From NCBI GenBank assembly GCA_938045805.1, contig CALIBL010000037.1:1-64000 (forward strand): DNA of 64,000 nucleotides, written 5' to 3'. Below the pieces are notes generated by a model. The model searched no databases. It saw only the letters and a list, made by a program, of their open reading frames with translations, and had not been told where the DNA came from. This document shows positions 53,983-63,256 of the stretch, one piece after another. Made by a program: the position numbers and the translations under genes. The stretch comes from an uncultured Rubripirellula sp. GTDB lineage: Bacteria > Planctomycetota > Planctomycetia > Pirellulales > Pirellulaceae. How positions within the stretch are numbered: position 1 is the first letter of the stretch; the number at the start of each line of letters is the position of its first letter.

Positions 53983-54270
53983 ATGGAAGAAAAACGGGAG
54001 ATTCATCCAGCGAGCGATTTGGATCAGGCCAATTTGGTAACGGTTGCAAAGCGGCAATGCGAAGCATCGGCCTCCGTTCTTGTGTCAGTTTTGCAAGATG
54101 AGGGGATTCGAGCCGTTGCTACGGGGGGCTATACCGCTGGCTTTCGCGCTGAGGCGCCCGGAGTGGTACGCGTGCTTACTTTTGAAGCCGATGCGGAGCG
54201 GGCACGAGACATCATTTCTGAGATTGAAGCGGAGATCCGCCAAAATCAGAATCTCTCTGATTCAGAGTGA
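53983..54270 (+). CDS. DUF2007-like small protein
   Basis: This 95-aa cytoplasmic protein has the DUF2007 pattern (LVTVAKRQCEASASVLVSVLQDEGIRAVATGG, then a hydrophobic strand and an acidic helix AERARDIISEIEAE). The family is described as putative signal-transducing. It lies 56 bp after the membrane protein and ends the + strand group, facing the isomerase-like gene. Confidence 0.7.
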   Translation: MEEKREIHPASDLDQANLVTVAKRQCEASASVLVSVLQDEGIRAVATGGYTAGFRAEAPGVVRVLTFEADAERARDIISEIEAEIRQNQNLSDSE

Positions 54271-54271
54271 A

Positions 54272-54317
54272 TTGCTTCGAGCGTCTTTCTTTGCTTCTAA
54301 AGTTTGTCGCGAAGCAA
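54272..54317. repeat. Inverted repeat in convergent gap
   Basis: A perfect 8-bp inverted repeat (54272-54279 with 54310-54317, 30-nt spacer) fills most of the 77-bp gap between two convergent genes. It has no strong T-tract on either side, so termination is only possible. Confidence 0.25.
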
Positions 54318-54347
54318 GGCTAGGCTCACTCGATTGAACCCAAGATG

Positions 54348-55163
54348 CTACTGCTGTGTCCAGTATCGGAAAGCGCGCATCGTCTGTTTGGCAGCCTCTT
54401 CCGGATTTGGAAAAGGAAAAGCCTCAGCACACAAGTAGCCTTCGTAATTGATCTCGCGTAGAGCGTCGATGATTGGCCCAAATGACATGTGTCCTAAGCC
54501 AACGGGACGCCGGTTGCTATCGACGAAATGGATATGACCAACCCATTTTCCGCCATCGCGAAGCGCTTGGGCGACATCTGATTCTTCGATGTTCATATGG
54601 AACAGATCGCATAGCAATCGAACATTGTCAGTCGAAAGGCTTTCTAAGAGATCCACTCCTGCTTCGACCGTGCAGCATTGTTTCGTTTCGTACCGATTCA
54701 GGGGCTCGTAGATCAACGGGACATTGTATTTGGCTGCCTGTGATCCTCCATCCTCGAGGGCTTCTGCGAGGAACCCAAGCGATTCATCCACATTTCCGGT
54801 ATGTCCACTGGGGCCTTGCATGGAGCCAATGATCGCCGCAGCACCAAACGCTCCGGCGAGATCAATGATGCTTCTCACGAAAGCCTGCGCCTGCTGACGT
54901 TTGGCGGGATCGGGATCAGCCAGCTGGAGTCGGTGTTTGACCCAGCCTGCCCCCGTTCCCAATGCAGCAAGTTGTAAACCGGATCGATCAAGCAGTTTGC
55001 CGAGCTGATCTGCGTCGATCGCTTCGGGACCGGGTGCGAAAATTTCAACCGCGTGATAGCCGAGTTCCGCTGCAAAGTCGATCGATTTTTCTAGACCGTC
55101 CCAAAGGACAAACGGTCCACCGCGGGCTTCTTCAACGAGACTGATAGTGATGCAGGATTTCAT
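54348..55163 (-). CDS. Hydroxypyruvate isomerase-like sugar isomerase/epimerase (TIM barrel)
   Basis: This 271-aa AP-endonuclease-type TIM barrel is of the kind found in sugar-phosphate isomerases/epimerases. Metal-binding positions are suggested by IYEPLNRYET (Glu), LLCDLFHMNIEE (Asp, His), HIHFVDSNR (His) and CAEAFPFPNPEEAA (Glu). Close relatives are annotated hydroxypyruvate isomerase or D-tagatose/L-ribulose 3-epimerase, and the exact sugar cannot be told from sequence. No signal peptide is seen. It is followed upstream (102 bp) by an aldo/keto reductase on the same strand, which suggests a joint sugar-conversion step. Confidence 0.82.
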   Translation of the reverse strand: MKSCITISLVEEARGGPFVLWDGLEKSIDFAAELGYHAVEIFAPGPEAIDADQLGKLLDRSGLQLAALGTGAGWVKHRLQLADPDPAKRQQAQAFVRSIIDLAGAFGAAAIIGSMQGPSGHTGNVDESLGFLAEALEDGGSQAAKYNVPLIYEPLNRYETKQCCTVEAGVDLLESLSTDNVRLLCDLFHMNIEESDVAQALRDGGKWVGHIHFVDSNRRPVGLGHMSFGPIIDALREINYEGYLCAEAFPFPNPEEAAKQTMRAFRYWTQQ

Positions 55164-55265
55164 GGCTTAGGTTTTGATGAATGATTTGGGGGCTGGAATG
55201 ATTCGGGAGCTCCGCCGAAGAGCGGTAACTTTGCCGTCGTCACGAAATTCATTTAGATCAGTGGG

Positions 55266-56201
55266 TTAGCCATCGTTGTTTTCGGGACGACCCTCGACGT
55301 AGACCCAGTTGTGAATGGGCTTCAGAATTTCTTTGACTTCAGAAACAAGCTGCTCGTCCATCGGCTCATCTAACCAATCACACCATTGATTGACACGGTC
55401 AGGATTTGCGGAGCCGGTGACGCAGCTTGAGAATTCAGGGTTTGCAACCGAATATTGAAGTGCGAGCTTTGCGATATCACTACCCCGTTCTCTGACGTGT
55501 GCTGCTGCCTTTGCAGCAACTGCACGTACATCATCGGTTGCTTTGTGCCACACGGGGAGTGAAAGATTGGTAAGCAGCCGCGCAGAAAAAGGCGCGGCAT
55601 TGATGAGGCCAACATTTTTATCGCGGCACGGCTCAACGAGCGAAAGTGCCATGTCGTTTTGGAGCGTGTAGTGATTGTAGGTCAGAACGACATCAATCTC
55701 GCTGCGCTGGAGCATTTCGGTAAAGATTTTCATCGGATATCCGCTGACTCCAATGAATCTCACCTTTCCTTTGTCAACCTGTTCGCGGAGAGCTGGAATC
55801 GTTTCGTTGACCACTTGATCGAGGTCGACGAATTCAATGTCATGGCAAAACATGATGTCGATATGATCGATCTGCATTCGCTCGAGGGAAATATCGACGC
55901 TCTCCGCGACTCGGCGTGCGCTAAAGTCAAAATGCTGTGGCGCGTAACGGCCAAGTTTTGAGCTGAGGATGTATGAGTCTCTTGAGATCTGCGGTAAAAC
56001 TCGGCCCAGCATCACCTCGCTCATGCCCCTGCCGTAGTAAGCCGCTGTGTCGATGTAGTTCATGCCTCGGTCAAGGGCGACGTTTACACAACGCAACGCT
56101 TCATCGACATCGATCGGTCGAAACTCGGCTCCAATCGAGGAAGCTCCAAATCCTAGGACTGAAAGCTCCAGTCCAGTTCCGTTAAGTGGGCGTCTTTCCA
56201 T
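55266..56201 (-). CDS. Aldo/keto reductase
   Basis: This 311-aa NAD(P)-dependent oxidoreductase has the AKR tetrad: Asp in NYIDTAAYYGRG, its Tyr two to three residues on, Lys in ILSSKLGRY, and His in IMFCHDIEF. The overall pattern (LNGTGLELSVLGFGASSIG and RFIGVSGYP) is like the L-galactose / L-fucose dehydrogenase branch. It is probably co-transcribed with the isomerase-like gene downstream on the same strand. The substrate is not determined. Confidence 0.88.
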   Translation of the reverse strand: MERRPLNGTGLELSVLGFGASSIGAEFRPIDVDEALRCVNVALDRGMNYIDTAAYYGRGMSEVMLGRVLPQISRDSYILSSKLGRYAPQHFDFSARRVAESVDISLERMQIDHIDIMFCHDIEFVDLDQVVNETIPALREQVDKGKVRFIGVSGYPMKIFTEMLQRSEIDVVLTYNHYTLQNDMALSLVEPCRDKNVGLINAAPFSARLLTNLSLPVWHKATDDVRAVAAKAAAHVRERGSDIAKLALQYSVANPEFSSCVTGSANPDRVNQWCDWLDEPMDEQLVSEVKEILKPIHNWVYVEGRPENNDG

Positions 56202-56531
56202 CTGCCTGACTCTGTAATTGGGTTTCGTTCGAAGGGTCGAAGTTTAGCGGTAACTCGGAAGCATCTTCCCTGCTCAGTGGATCATGGTGCCCAAAGGCGT
56301 CGCCGCGATCTCTCGAGAGAGCTTAACAGAACTAAAATGTTTCATGTAGCGGACTCGATGAATTGTAGATTTTCAGGATCGAGTTCCTCCTCTGAATTTG
56401 GAAATCAATCTTGTTTCCAGTTTGCGCGTCAACGGCTTGAACTGTCCGTGCTACAATCCTCGCCCCGAGAATGTTTCTCCCGGCGCGTGCGTCGTGCCGT
56501 TCGTCTAGGCCATGATGAAAGAGTTTTCCGG
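56202..56531. other. Gene-free divergent region
   Basis: The 330 bp between the aldo/keto reductase and the PQQ gene presumably holds both promoters. The PQQ frame stays open back to GTG 56277, but those 85 extra residues are arginine- and serine-rich with no signal peptide and do not look coding. I see no clear promoter box or repeat. Confidence 0.5.
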
Positions 56532-59500
56532 ATGATGCCAACTACTTCTCTCGTTCGGTTTTATGTTCGTGCTTTTGCTTCAGTCGTTGTGCTGATTTTC
56601 CCGTTGCAGTTTCTTCGAGCGCAGGGGGTGACTACTTCAGGTGACGCATCCATTGAGGCGACCCATGAGGCATTTGCGGAATCAGATTTCAAAGGTGGGC
56701 TAATCGTTCACTTGGGTGCGGCGGATTCATCGCAGACATTGTCACTTCGCAATCAGTTTGCCACGCAGATTCATGCCCTGGTTGCAAGCACGGATCGACT
56801 TGTTGATTTCCGAGAAGAAATTTCAAATGCTGGCGTCTACGGTGATGTGTCAGCCGATCATTTTGTCGGTAGCGAGTTGCCGTATATCGATAACCTAATC
56901 AACCTCCTCGTTGCCGAAGATCTGGGTGAAGTGCCCGTTGCAGAGGTTCTTCGCGTTTTGGTGCCTCAGGGTGTCGCGATGATCAAGCGGGGCGATAGTT
57001 GGGAGAAAGTGGTTAAGCCACGCCCCGAAGAAATTGATGAATGGTCACACTACCTTCACGATGCCACCGGTAACTCGGTTGCCCATGATGATGTTGTCGG
57101 TCCTCCGAGGCATCTGCAGTGGGTTGGCAGTCCCCGATGGTCGCGTCACCATGACCGTATGGCGAGCATGAGCGCATTGGTTTCCACCGCAGGACGCATG
57201 TTCTATGTGATGGATGAGGGGAGTCGAGTTTCGATACAGCTTCCACCGAAGTGGAAACTCATTGCTCGGGACGCGTTCAATGGAAGTGTCCTATGGAAGC
57301 GAGATATTCCTGATTGGCAGAGCCATCTTTGGCCGCTCAAGAGTGGACCGACGCAACTCTCTAGACGATTGGTCTCAACGGATGACGAGGTGTTTATCAC
57401 CTTGGGCTATAACGCCCCACTCACCGCACTCGATGCTGTAACCGGTGAAACATTGAGAACGTATGCGGGAAGCGATGCGACCGAAGAGGTGATTCATTCC
57501 GGAGACAAATTGTTCCTCGTTGTGCGTAAGGGAACCGCAGAGCTTCAGAATTACAAACCGCTCAACGGAACCGTCGGTGATCAAGCAGATGTTCGACAAA
57601 GATTTTTTTGGAATGAAGAACCGCGTGTTGTGATGGCGTTTGACGTAGAGACGGCAGAGTTGTTGTGGTCGCGTCAAACGAGAGTGTCTCCGTTGACGCT
57701 ATGTGCCGATCAGCATCGAGTCTATTTGCATGATGGTGATCAGTTGGTGAGCTTGGACCAACAGAGTGGCGAGGTGGCTTGGCAGTCTGATCCGGTCACT
57801 AGACGTGAATCATTCACCTTTAATTTCGGTCCTCGCTTAGTCATTCATGAGGATGTGGTTCTGTATTCGGGCGGCGACGGCAAGATGCGCAGTCTTGACT
57901 CCAAGACGGGAGAAGTGCTCTGGCAGTCGAGTTTTCCCAATAGCGGATATCAATCCCCTCAAGACCTGATGGTGATGGATGGTTTGGTGTGGGTTGCTCC
58001 TCTTACTTCCGGCAAAGATTCCGGAGTCTACACCGGTCGTGATCCACGTACGGGCGAAGTGAAGAAAGAATTTGCACCCGATGTTGACACCTATTGGTTT
58101 CATCACCGGTGTTACATCGCGAAGGCCACCGATAACTTCTTGATGCCGAGTCGAACAGGAATCGAATTTGTGGATCCCGATCAAGAGCATTGGGATATCC
58201 ATCACTGGGTGCGCGGAGGTTGTCTCTACGGCGTCATGCCATGTAATGGACTCACTTACGCTCCTCCGCATAACTGTGCGTGTTACCCAGAGGCAAAGTT
58301 GTTTGGCTTTAATGCGTTAGCACCTTCTGCGGTCACTCGTCCCGTTCCCACCGAGGTTTCAGAGGAAGGGCGTTTAGAGAAGGGAGTTTCCTATGGACAA
58401 CCATTGGTTAAGGTGGATGAGTTGGATCGGCTGAATGATTGGCCGACTTACCGACACGATTCTTCTCGGAGCGGAACAACCGGAAAGCCGGTCAGCGCGA
58501 AACTTGGTTCTAAATGGGATGTCAAGTTGGGCGGGCGATTAACGGCACCGGTTATTTCTCGCGGGCTTGTTTATGTTGCACAGACCGATCAGCACCGAAT
58601 CGTGGCGATCGACCAGAAGACTGGGCGGATCGCATGGAGTTACACCATCGGTGCTCGAATTGATTCCCCACCGACGGTCCTTCATGGCCGTGTGGTCTTT
58701 GGCGGTGCTGATGGGTGGGTCTACTGTTTAACGACGCAAGGCGATCTGGTGTGGCGGTACCGAGCAGCTCCGTTGGATCGTCGATCGATGGCATTCGAGC
58801 AGTTGGAGTCGTTGTGGCCCGTTCACGGAAGTGTTTTGGTTCACCAGGGGGTCGTTTACTGTGTGGCCGGTCGCTCGATTTTCCTTGATGGTGGTCTCAG
58901 GATGTTGGCACTCGACTTGGAAACGGGAGAGAAACGCTTTGAAACTCTGATGGATGAGACAAATCCGGAGACGGGCAATAACATTCAAGAGAAGTTGCAA
59001 GTTTTGCAGATGCCCGTCGGCTTGCCGGATATTCTTTCGACCGATGGAAGGCATCTGTATATGAAGTCCCAAAAATTTGATTTTGAGGGGAACCGTTTGG
59101 AGATTGGTCCCAACTCAGGTGACTTCGCGACTCAGGCATCCAAGCAAAGGGGAGAAGACGCTCATCTATTTGCACCGATGGGTTTCCTAGACGAGAGCTG
59201 GTTTCATCGATCTTATTGGGTGATGGGGCAGAGTTTTGCTGGTGGTCACGGCGGGTACTATCAAGCTGGGCGATTTGCTCCATCTGGGCGTTTGTTAGTC
59301 CATGGGAATGGTTACGTGTTTGGTTACGGACGCAAGCCGGAATACCTCAGGTGGACCACAACGTTGGAGCATCAATTGTTTGCGGCGGAGCCGAATCCAC
59401 CTGAGATTCCTGAAGGTTTTGGAAAGCGAGGTGGGGGCTCAGGGCCGACCGGTTCATACGCGGCATTTGGTAAGCCACTTACGTTGAATCCGGCGGGGAA

Positions 59501-60464
59501 GGCATTCACCGTGGAAGCATGGGTGACGACGACCCGGGCTCAAGGCGTTATCGTTGCTAGGGGTGGACCAGCTGATGGATTCGCATTGTCTCTGCAGGGT
59601 GGGCGTCTTCGCTTCGATGTTCGTGCGGATTCAAAATTGAGTTCAGTTGTCGCTCCAAAGTCGATGATTGGAGGATGGCACCACGTCGCGGCAGTCCTTG
59701 ATGAGCAACTTGGAATGCAACTGTACGTGGATGGTGAATTAGTCGGAGAGGGAAAGGCGTCTGGATTCATTTCTCAGGACCCAGCACAAGGTTTGGAGGT
59801 TGGGACCGATGCTGGGTCTTTTGTCGGCGACTATACCGCTCCTCAGTTTGTTGGGATCGTCGATGAATTAAGACTTTACTTTCATGAGGCGAGTGCCGAG
59901 CAGATTGCGAATCGTTTTCGCGATGGATCCGAGATTGCTGCAGATGCGGTTCTTGCCGTTAGCTTTGATGACGGAACGGCACGTGATCACTCCACCCTTC
60001 GCCACAATGGCACCGTGGAAAATGCAAAGTTAGTGGATGGGAAGTACGGGAAGGCACTGCAATTTCTTGCCGGAAAAGGCGGGCGAAAACCGGCACCTAA
60101 AACTTCTAATAGTCTCGTCGATCCGAAGTGGACTCAGGATGTCACAATCTACGTGCGAGGTATGGTGCTTGCCGGAAAGAATCTATTCATCGTGGGGCCG
60201 CCGGACATTATCAACGAGGAAGACACTTTCAAGCAGCTATCCGAAAGTGACCCTCGAGTCCAAGACCTGCTTGCAAGACAAGATCAGATTTTGCTTGGTG
60301 ATCAGGGTTCGCGTCTGTTGTCCGTCAATATTGATACGGGACAGGTTGAGAATGAAGTTGAATTGGGGGATTTACCAACTTGGGATGGTTTGGCCGGTGC
60401 GGAAGGGCAATTGTTTTTGACAACACTCGATGGTTCGGTGCTTTGCTTCGGCGGGACCAAGTAG
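56532..60464 (+). CDS. Giant exported PQQ-type beta-propeller protein with LamG domain
   Basis: This 1310-aa protein begins with a signal peptide (MMPTTSLVRFYVRAFASVVVLIFPLQFLRAQ; starts at 56532 or 56535). Next comes a Rossmann-like stretch GGLIVHLGAADSS...RVLVPQGVAMIK that resembles a worn methyltransferase fold. Then a PQQ/BamB-type propeller runs through the middle with repeats such as TGEVLWQSSFPNSG, RIVAIDQKTGRIAWSY and VVFGGADGWVYCLTTQGDLVWRY. Around residues 970-1150 lies a LamG/concanavalin domain (FTVEAWVTTTRAQGVIVARGG, WHHVAAVLDEQLGMQLYVDGE, VDELRLYFHEASAEQI). The C-terminus returns to propeller-like sequence. A dehydrogenase activity is not evident, and a surface binding or sensing role is possible. 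Confidence 0.8.
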   Translation: MMPTTSLVRFYVRAFASVVVLIFPLQFLRAQGVTTSGDASIEATHEAFAESDFKGGLIVHLGAADSSQTLSLRNQFATQIHALVASTDRLVDFREEISNAGVYGDVSADHFVGSELPYIDNLINLLVAEDLGEVPVAEVLRVLVPQGVAMIKRGDSWEKVVKPRPEEIDEWSHYLHDATGNSVAHDDVVGPPRHLQWVGSPRWSRHHDRMASMSALVSTAGRMFYVMDEGSRVSIQLPPKWKLIARDAFNGSVLWKRDIPDWQSHLWPLKSGPTQLSRRLVSTDDEVFITLGYNAPLTALDAVTGETLRTYAGSDATEEVIHSGDKLFLVVRKGTAELQNYKPLNGTVGDQADVRQRFFWNEEPRVVMAFDVETAELLWSRQTRVSPLTLCADQHRVYLHDGDQLVSLDQQSGEVAWQSDPVTRRESFTFNFGPRLVIHEDVVLYSGGDGKMRSLDSKTGEVLWQSSFPNSGYQSPQDLMVMDGLVWVAPLTSGKDSGVYTGRDPRTGEVKKEFAPDVDTYWFHHRCYIAKATDNFLMPSRTGIEFVDPDQEHWDIHHWVRGGCLYGVMPCNGLTYAPPHNCACYPEAKLFGFNALAPSAVTRPVPTEVSEEGRLEKGVSYGQPLVKVDELDRLNDWPTYRHDSSRSGTTGKPVSAKLGSKWDVKLGGRLTAPVISRGLVYVAQTDQHRIVAIDQKTGRIAWSYTIGARIDSPPTVLHGRVVFGGADGWVYCLTTQGDLVWRYRAAPLDRRSMAFEQLESLWPVHGSVLVHQGVVYCVAGRSIFLDGGLRMLALDLETGEKRFETLMDETNPETGNNIQEKLQVLQMPVGLPDILSTDGRHLYMKSQKFDFEGNRLEIGPNSGDFATQASKQRGEDAHLFAPMGFLDESWFHRSYWVMGQSFAGGHGGYYQAGRFAPSGRLLVHGNGYVFGYGRKPEYLRWTTTLEHQLFAAEPNPPEIPEGFGKRGGGSGPTGSYAAFGKPLTLNPAGKAFTVEAWVTTTRAQGVIVARGGPADGFALSLQGGRLRFDVRADSKLSSVVAPKSMIGGWHHVAAVLDEQLGMQLYVDGELVGEGKASGFISQDPAQGLEVGTDAGSFVGDYTAPQFVGIVDELRLYFHEASAEQIANRFRDGSEIAADAVLAVSFDDGTARDHSTLRHNGTVENAKLVDGKYGKALQFLAGKGGRKPAPKTSNSLVDPKWTQDVTIYVRGMVLAGKNLFIVGPPDIINEEDTFKQLSESDPRVQDLLARQDQILLGDQGSRLLSVNIDTGQVENEVELGDLPTWDGLAGAEGQLFLTTLDGSVLCFGGTK

Positions 60465-60612
60465 TGGTCCGTTACCGCTTCAGAATGGCATTGCCTCGCG
60501 TGGTGCGACCAATTTTATTTGCCGCAATCACGATTGACCGATTTCGGCGTTCGATTTGATCTGGTTGTTGTATCTGATCTTCCGAGAGTTACCTGGACGA
60601 AGGTACTAAGAA

Positions 60613-61626
60613 ATGGCGAATCGCATTTTCTTGTTGGCGCTGATTACCATGATCGGCTCCATCGCATTGGCCTGTAATATCCCTGTGTTTCGATATGCAT
60701 TAGAGCGTTGGCGTCCTGATCCCTGTGAGATTCTTGTGTTTCACCAACAGGACCTTTCGGTTTCTGAGATGCAATTGCTTGAGACGGTTTTGCCAGCGCG
60801 TGTTGAGGGAAGTTTAATCAAGCGGAACATTGAGCGTGCGAATTCTCTTGGTGAGGTAAAGTTCGTCAACACGGTCAAGAGTAGTGGAGACGTAAGAGCA
60901 TTGTGGGAGCAGGTAAAAGGTGACTCAGCAATCAACTTGCCTTACGTGCTGGTGCGCGGGGATGTGGGACCTTTGCAACAGTTTCCGTTATGGAGAGGTG
61001 AACTAACGGAATTCAAACAAAGTGGGGTGTTTCAGTCTCCAGCCAGGAAAGAACTTTGTCGGCGATTGATTGCGGGCGATGCGGTGATATGGCTTTTAAT
61101 TACCGGCAAGGATCAGCAAGCAACACAGCGGGCCAGGCAACAATTGGCAAATGAGTTACCTCGCTTGTCAAAGCAAGTCAATCTTCCCGAGGGGATTGGT
61201 CTGCCGGGGTCGGAGCTCTATTCGGAGGTGCCATTGCTCGTGCAATTCAGCCAGCTGGAGATCGATCACGATGATGAACAAGAATCGTTTCTAGTTAATC
61301 TCTTTTCATCCATTCGACCGTTGGAGACCTCAAGAGGTGAGCCGTTAATTGTGCCGGTTTTTGGGCGAGGGCGAGCACTGGAGGTAATCCCAGCGAGTAC
61401 TCTTAATGCACAGTTAATGACGGATCTCACGCTCTTCTTAAGCGGAGCATGTTCATGTCAGGTAAAAGATCAAAACCCCGGTTTTGATTTGCTGATTGAT
61501 CATGACTGGAATCAAGAACTATTTGCGACCGGTGAGGAGCCTCCACCGGCGACTTCGATCAAGCAAGGTCGTGGGTCAGGTCAAACCACTGCGCCTCAAT
61601 TGCTCGATATACCACCAGGGCGATGA
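60613..61626 (+). CDS. Probable lipoprotein of unknown function
   Basis: This 337-aa protein has a lipoprotein signal (ALITMIGSIALAC with Cys21), followed by NIPVFRYALERWRPD and an alpha/beta region with PYVLVRGDVGPLQ and AVIWLLITGKD. A pair of cysteines (CSCQ) lies near residues 281-283. The motif set is one I associate only with unnamed planctomycete proteins. It precedes the tandem binding protein and permease by 97 bp, so it may belong to that transport unit. Confidence 0.65.
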   Translation: MANRIFLLALITMIGSIALACNIPVFRYALERWRPDPCEILVFHQQDLSVSEMQLLETVLPARVEGSLIKRNIERANSLGEVKFVNTVKSSGDVRALWEQVKGDSAINLPYVLVRGDVGPLQQFPLWRGELTEFKQSGVFQSPARKELCRRLIAGDAVIWLLITGKDQQATQRARQQLANELPRLSKQVNLPEGIGLPGSELYSEVPLLVQFSQLEIDHDDEQESFLVNLFSSIRPLETSRGEPLIVPVFGRGRALEVIPASTLNAQLMTDLTLFLSGACSCQVKDQNPGFDLLIDHDWNQELFATGEEPPPATSIKQGRGSGQTTAPQLLDIPPGR

Positions 61627-61723
61627 GAGCGGTTAGACTGGTCGTTGACAAATACCTTTTTCTGAATCATTCCTTCTGGCAAGCGTTTTTGGTTAGCCAA
61701 CTGATTGAATTGTGAGTGTAAAG

Positions 61724-63256
61724 ATGCCTCGGATCGCTGTACTGCTCGCCGGTTCGTTACTTGCCTTATTGTTGATGCTGGTGATGCTGGGTCGGTCGAC
61801 CAATCCGGTGAGTCAGTCAGAAGATTTGCGTGAAGAGGGGGAGACCGCGTCGAGACCTCCGTTGATGCTGTTTTGTGCAGCGAGCAATCGTGCCGTGATG
61901 GAAAAAGTGGTCTCCGATTATGCCGATGAGTTTGGTCGGCAAGTCGATGTGCAATTTGGACCATCACAAACCCTTTTGTCCCAGATGGAGGTGAGCAAGG
62001 TCGGGGACCTCTATTTGCCAGCCGATGACAGTTACCTCTTGATGGCGCAAGAAAAGGGATTGGTTCAAGAGATATTGCCCATCGCGAAAATGCAGGGAGT
62101 GATCGCGATCAAGGCTGGGAATCCCAAGTCAATCCAAGGCTTTTCTGATTTGCTTAATGATCAGGTGCGACTGGTGCAGGCTGATCCGGATGCGGCCGCA
62201 ATTGGAAAGGTTACTCGCCGGATTCTTCAAGAAACCAATCAGTGGGAGGCATTGAAGTCTGCGACCGCTGCGTTTCGAACCACCGTTACTGAGGCGGCTA
62301 ATGACATCGTGGTTGGTGCAGCCGACGCTGCAATCGTTTACGACGCCGTTTTGCATACTTATCCAGATTTGGAATTTGTGGAGATTCCAGAATTGGAGCC
62401 TACCTCTTCTCAGATCTCAGTGGGAGTGATTCGTTCCACGAGCCGTTCTGCCGATGCACTGCATTTCGCAAGATACCTCGCGGCGAAAGATCGAGGTCTG
62501 AAGCGATACCAAGAGTTTGGGTTTCGCGTGGCCGGAGGCGATCGTTGGAGTGATGTTCCACAACTCAGCTTGTTTGCAGGTTCGATGCTGAGGCCCGCTA
62601 TCGCAGAGACGATTGCGGCGTTTGAAAAACGAGAAGGTGTGGTGGTCGACACCGTTTACAACGGGTGTGGAATTCTTGTTGCACAGATGAAGGCGGGTCA
62701 AATTCCCGATGCATACTTCGCGTGTGATAAAGAATTCATGGAGCAGGTACCTGAGTTGTTTCCAACGCCGATTGATGTCTCTCAAAATGAACTCGTGATT
62801 GCGGTGCAGAAGGGGAATCCTCATCAGATTGCATCTCTTCGCGACTTGACCAAAGAAGGTCTACGCGTCGGGATTGGTCACGAGAAGCAGTGCGCGATGG
62901 GTTGGTTGACGCAAAACACTTTTAAAGAAGGTGGAGTGCAGCAGGAAGTGATGGAAAATGTGACGGTTCAAAGCCCAACGGGCGACATGCTCGTCAATCA
63001 AATGCGTTCTGGTTCACTTGATGCGGCTGTGGTTTATCTCAGTAATACAGCTGGCTCGGGCGATGTTCTGGATGCCGTTCGCATTCAAGGATTGGAGTGC
63101 AGTATTGCAGTTCAGCCTTACGCGGTTGCTCCGAGTTCTGAGAATGGACAGACGGCGAGTAGGTTATTCGAGCAAATCTGCAACGCGGAGTCGCAAGAGG
63201 CGTTCACTGCAGAGGGATTTGGCTGGGTTCGATCGGTTGGGACATCAAACGAATGA
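61724..63256 (+). CDS. Tandem-domain ModA-like substrate-binding protein
   Basis: The 510-aa protein has an N-terminal membrane or signal segment (IAVLLAGSLLALLLMLVMLG) and then two complete periplasmic-binding domains of the molybdate/tungstate type in one chain. Domain 1 spans about residues 45-265 (LMLFCAASNRAVMEKVVSDYADEFG..VQFGPSQTLLSQMEVSKVGDLYLPADD). Domain 2 spans about 283-500 (LSLFAGSMLRPAIAETIAAFEKREGVVVDTVYNGCGILVAQMKAGQIPDAYFACD). Normal ModA has one domain. I start at ATG 61724; GTG 61712 is also possible. Its stop overlaps the permease start by 4 nt, which supports a dedicated ABC importer. The ligand (molybdate, tungstate, sulfate or another) is unproven. Confidence 0.82.
   Translation: MPRIAVLLAGSLLALLLMLVMLGRSTNPVSQSEDLREEGETASRPPLMLFCAASNRAVMEKVVSDYADEFGRQVDVQFGPSQTLLSQMEVSKVGDLYLPADDSYLLMAQEKGLVQEILPIAKMQGVIAIKAGNPKSIQGFSDLLNDQVRLVQADPDAAAIGKVTRRILQETNQWEALKSATAAFRTTVTEAANDIVVGAADAAIVYDAVLHTYPDLEFVEIPELEPTSSQISVGVIRSTSRSADALHFARYLAAKDRGLKRYQEFGFRVAGGDRWSDVPQLSLFAGSMLRPAIAETIAAFEKREGVVVDTVYNGCGILVAQMKAGQIPDAYFACDKEFMEQVPELFPTPIDVSQNELVIAVQKGNPHQIASLRDLTKEGLRVGIGHEKQCAMGWLTQNTFKEGGVQQEVMENVTVQSPTGDMLVNQMRSGSLDAAVVYLSNTAGSGDVLDAVRIQGLECSIAVQPYAVAPSSENGQTASRLFEQICNAESQEAFTAEGFGWVRSVGTSNE

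Noticed and set aside
61645..61650. TTGACA as -35 of a promoter for the tandem binding protein
   Set aside because: The bases 16-18 nt downstream match a -10 box poorly, so only the -35 is present.
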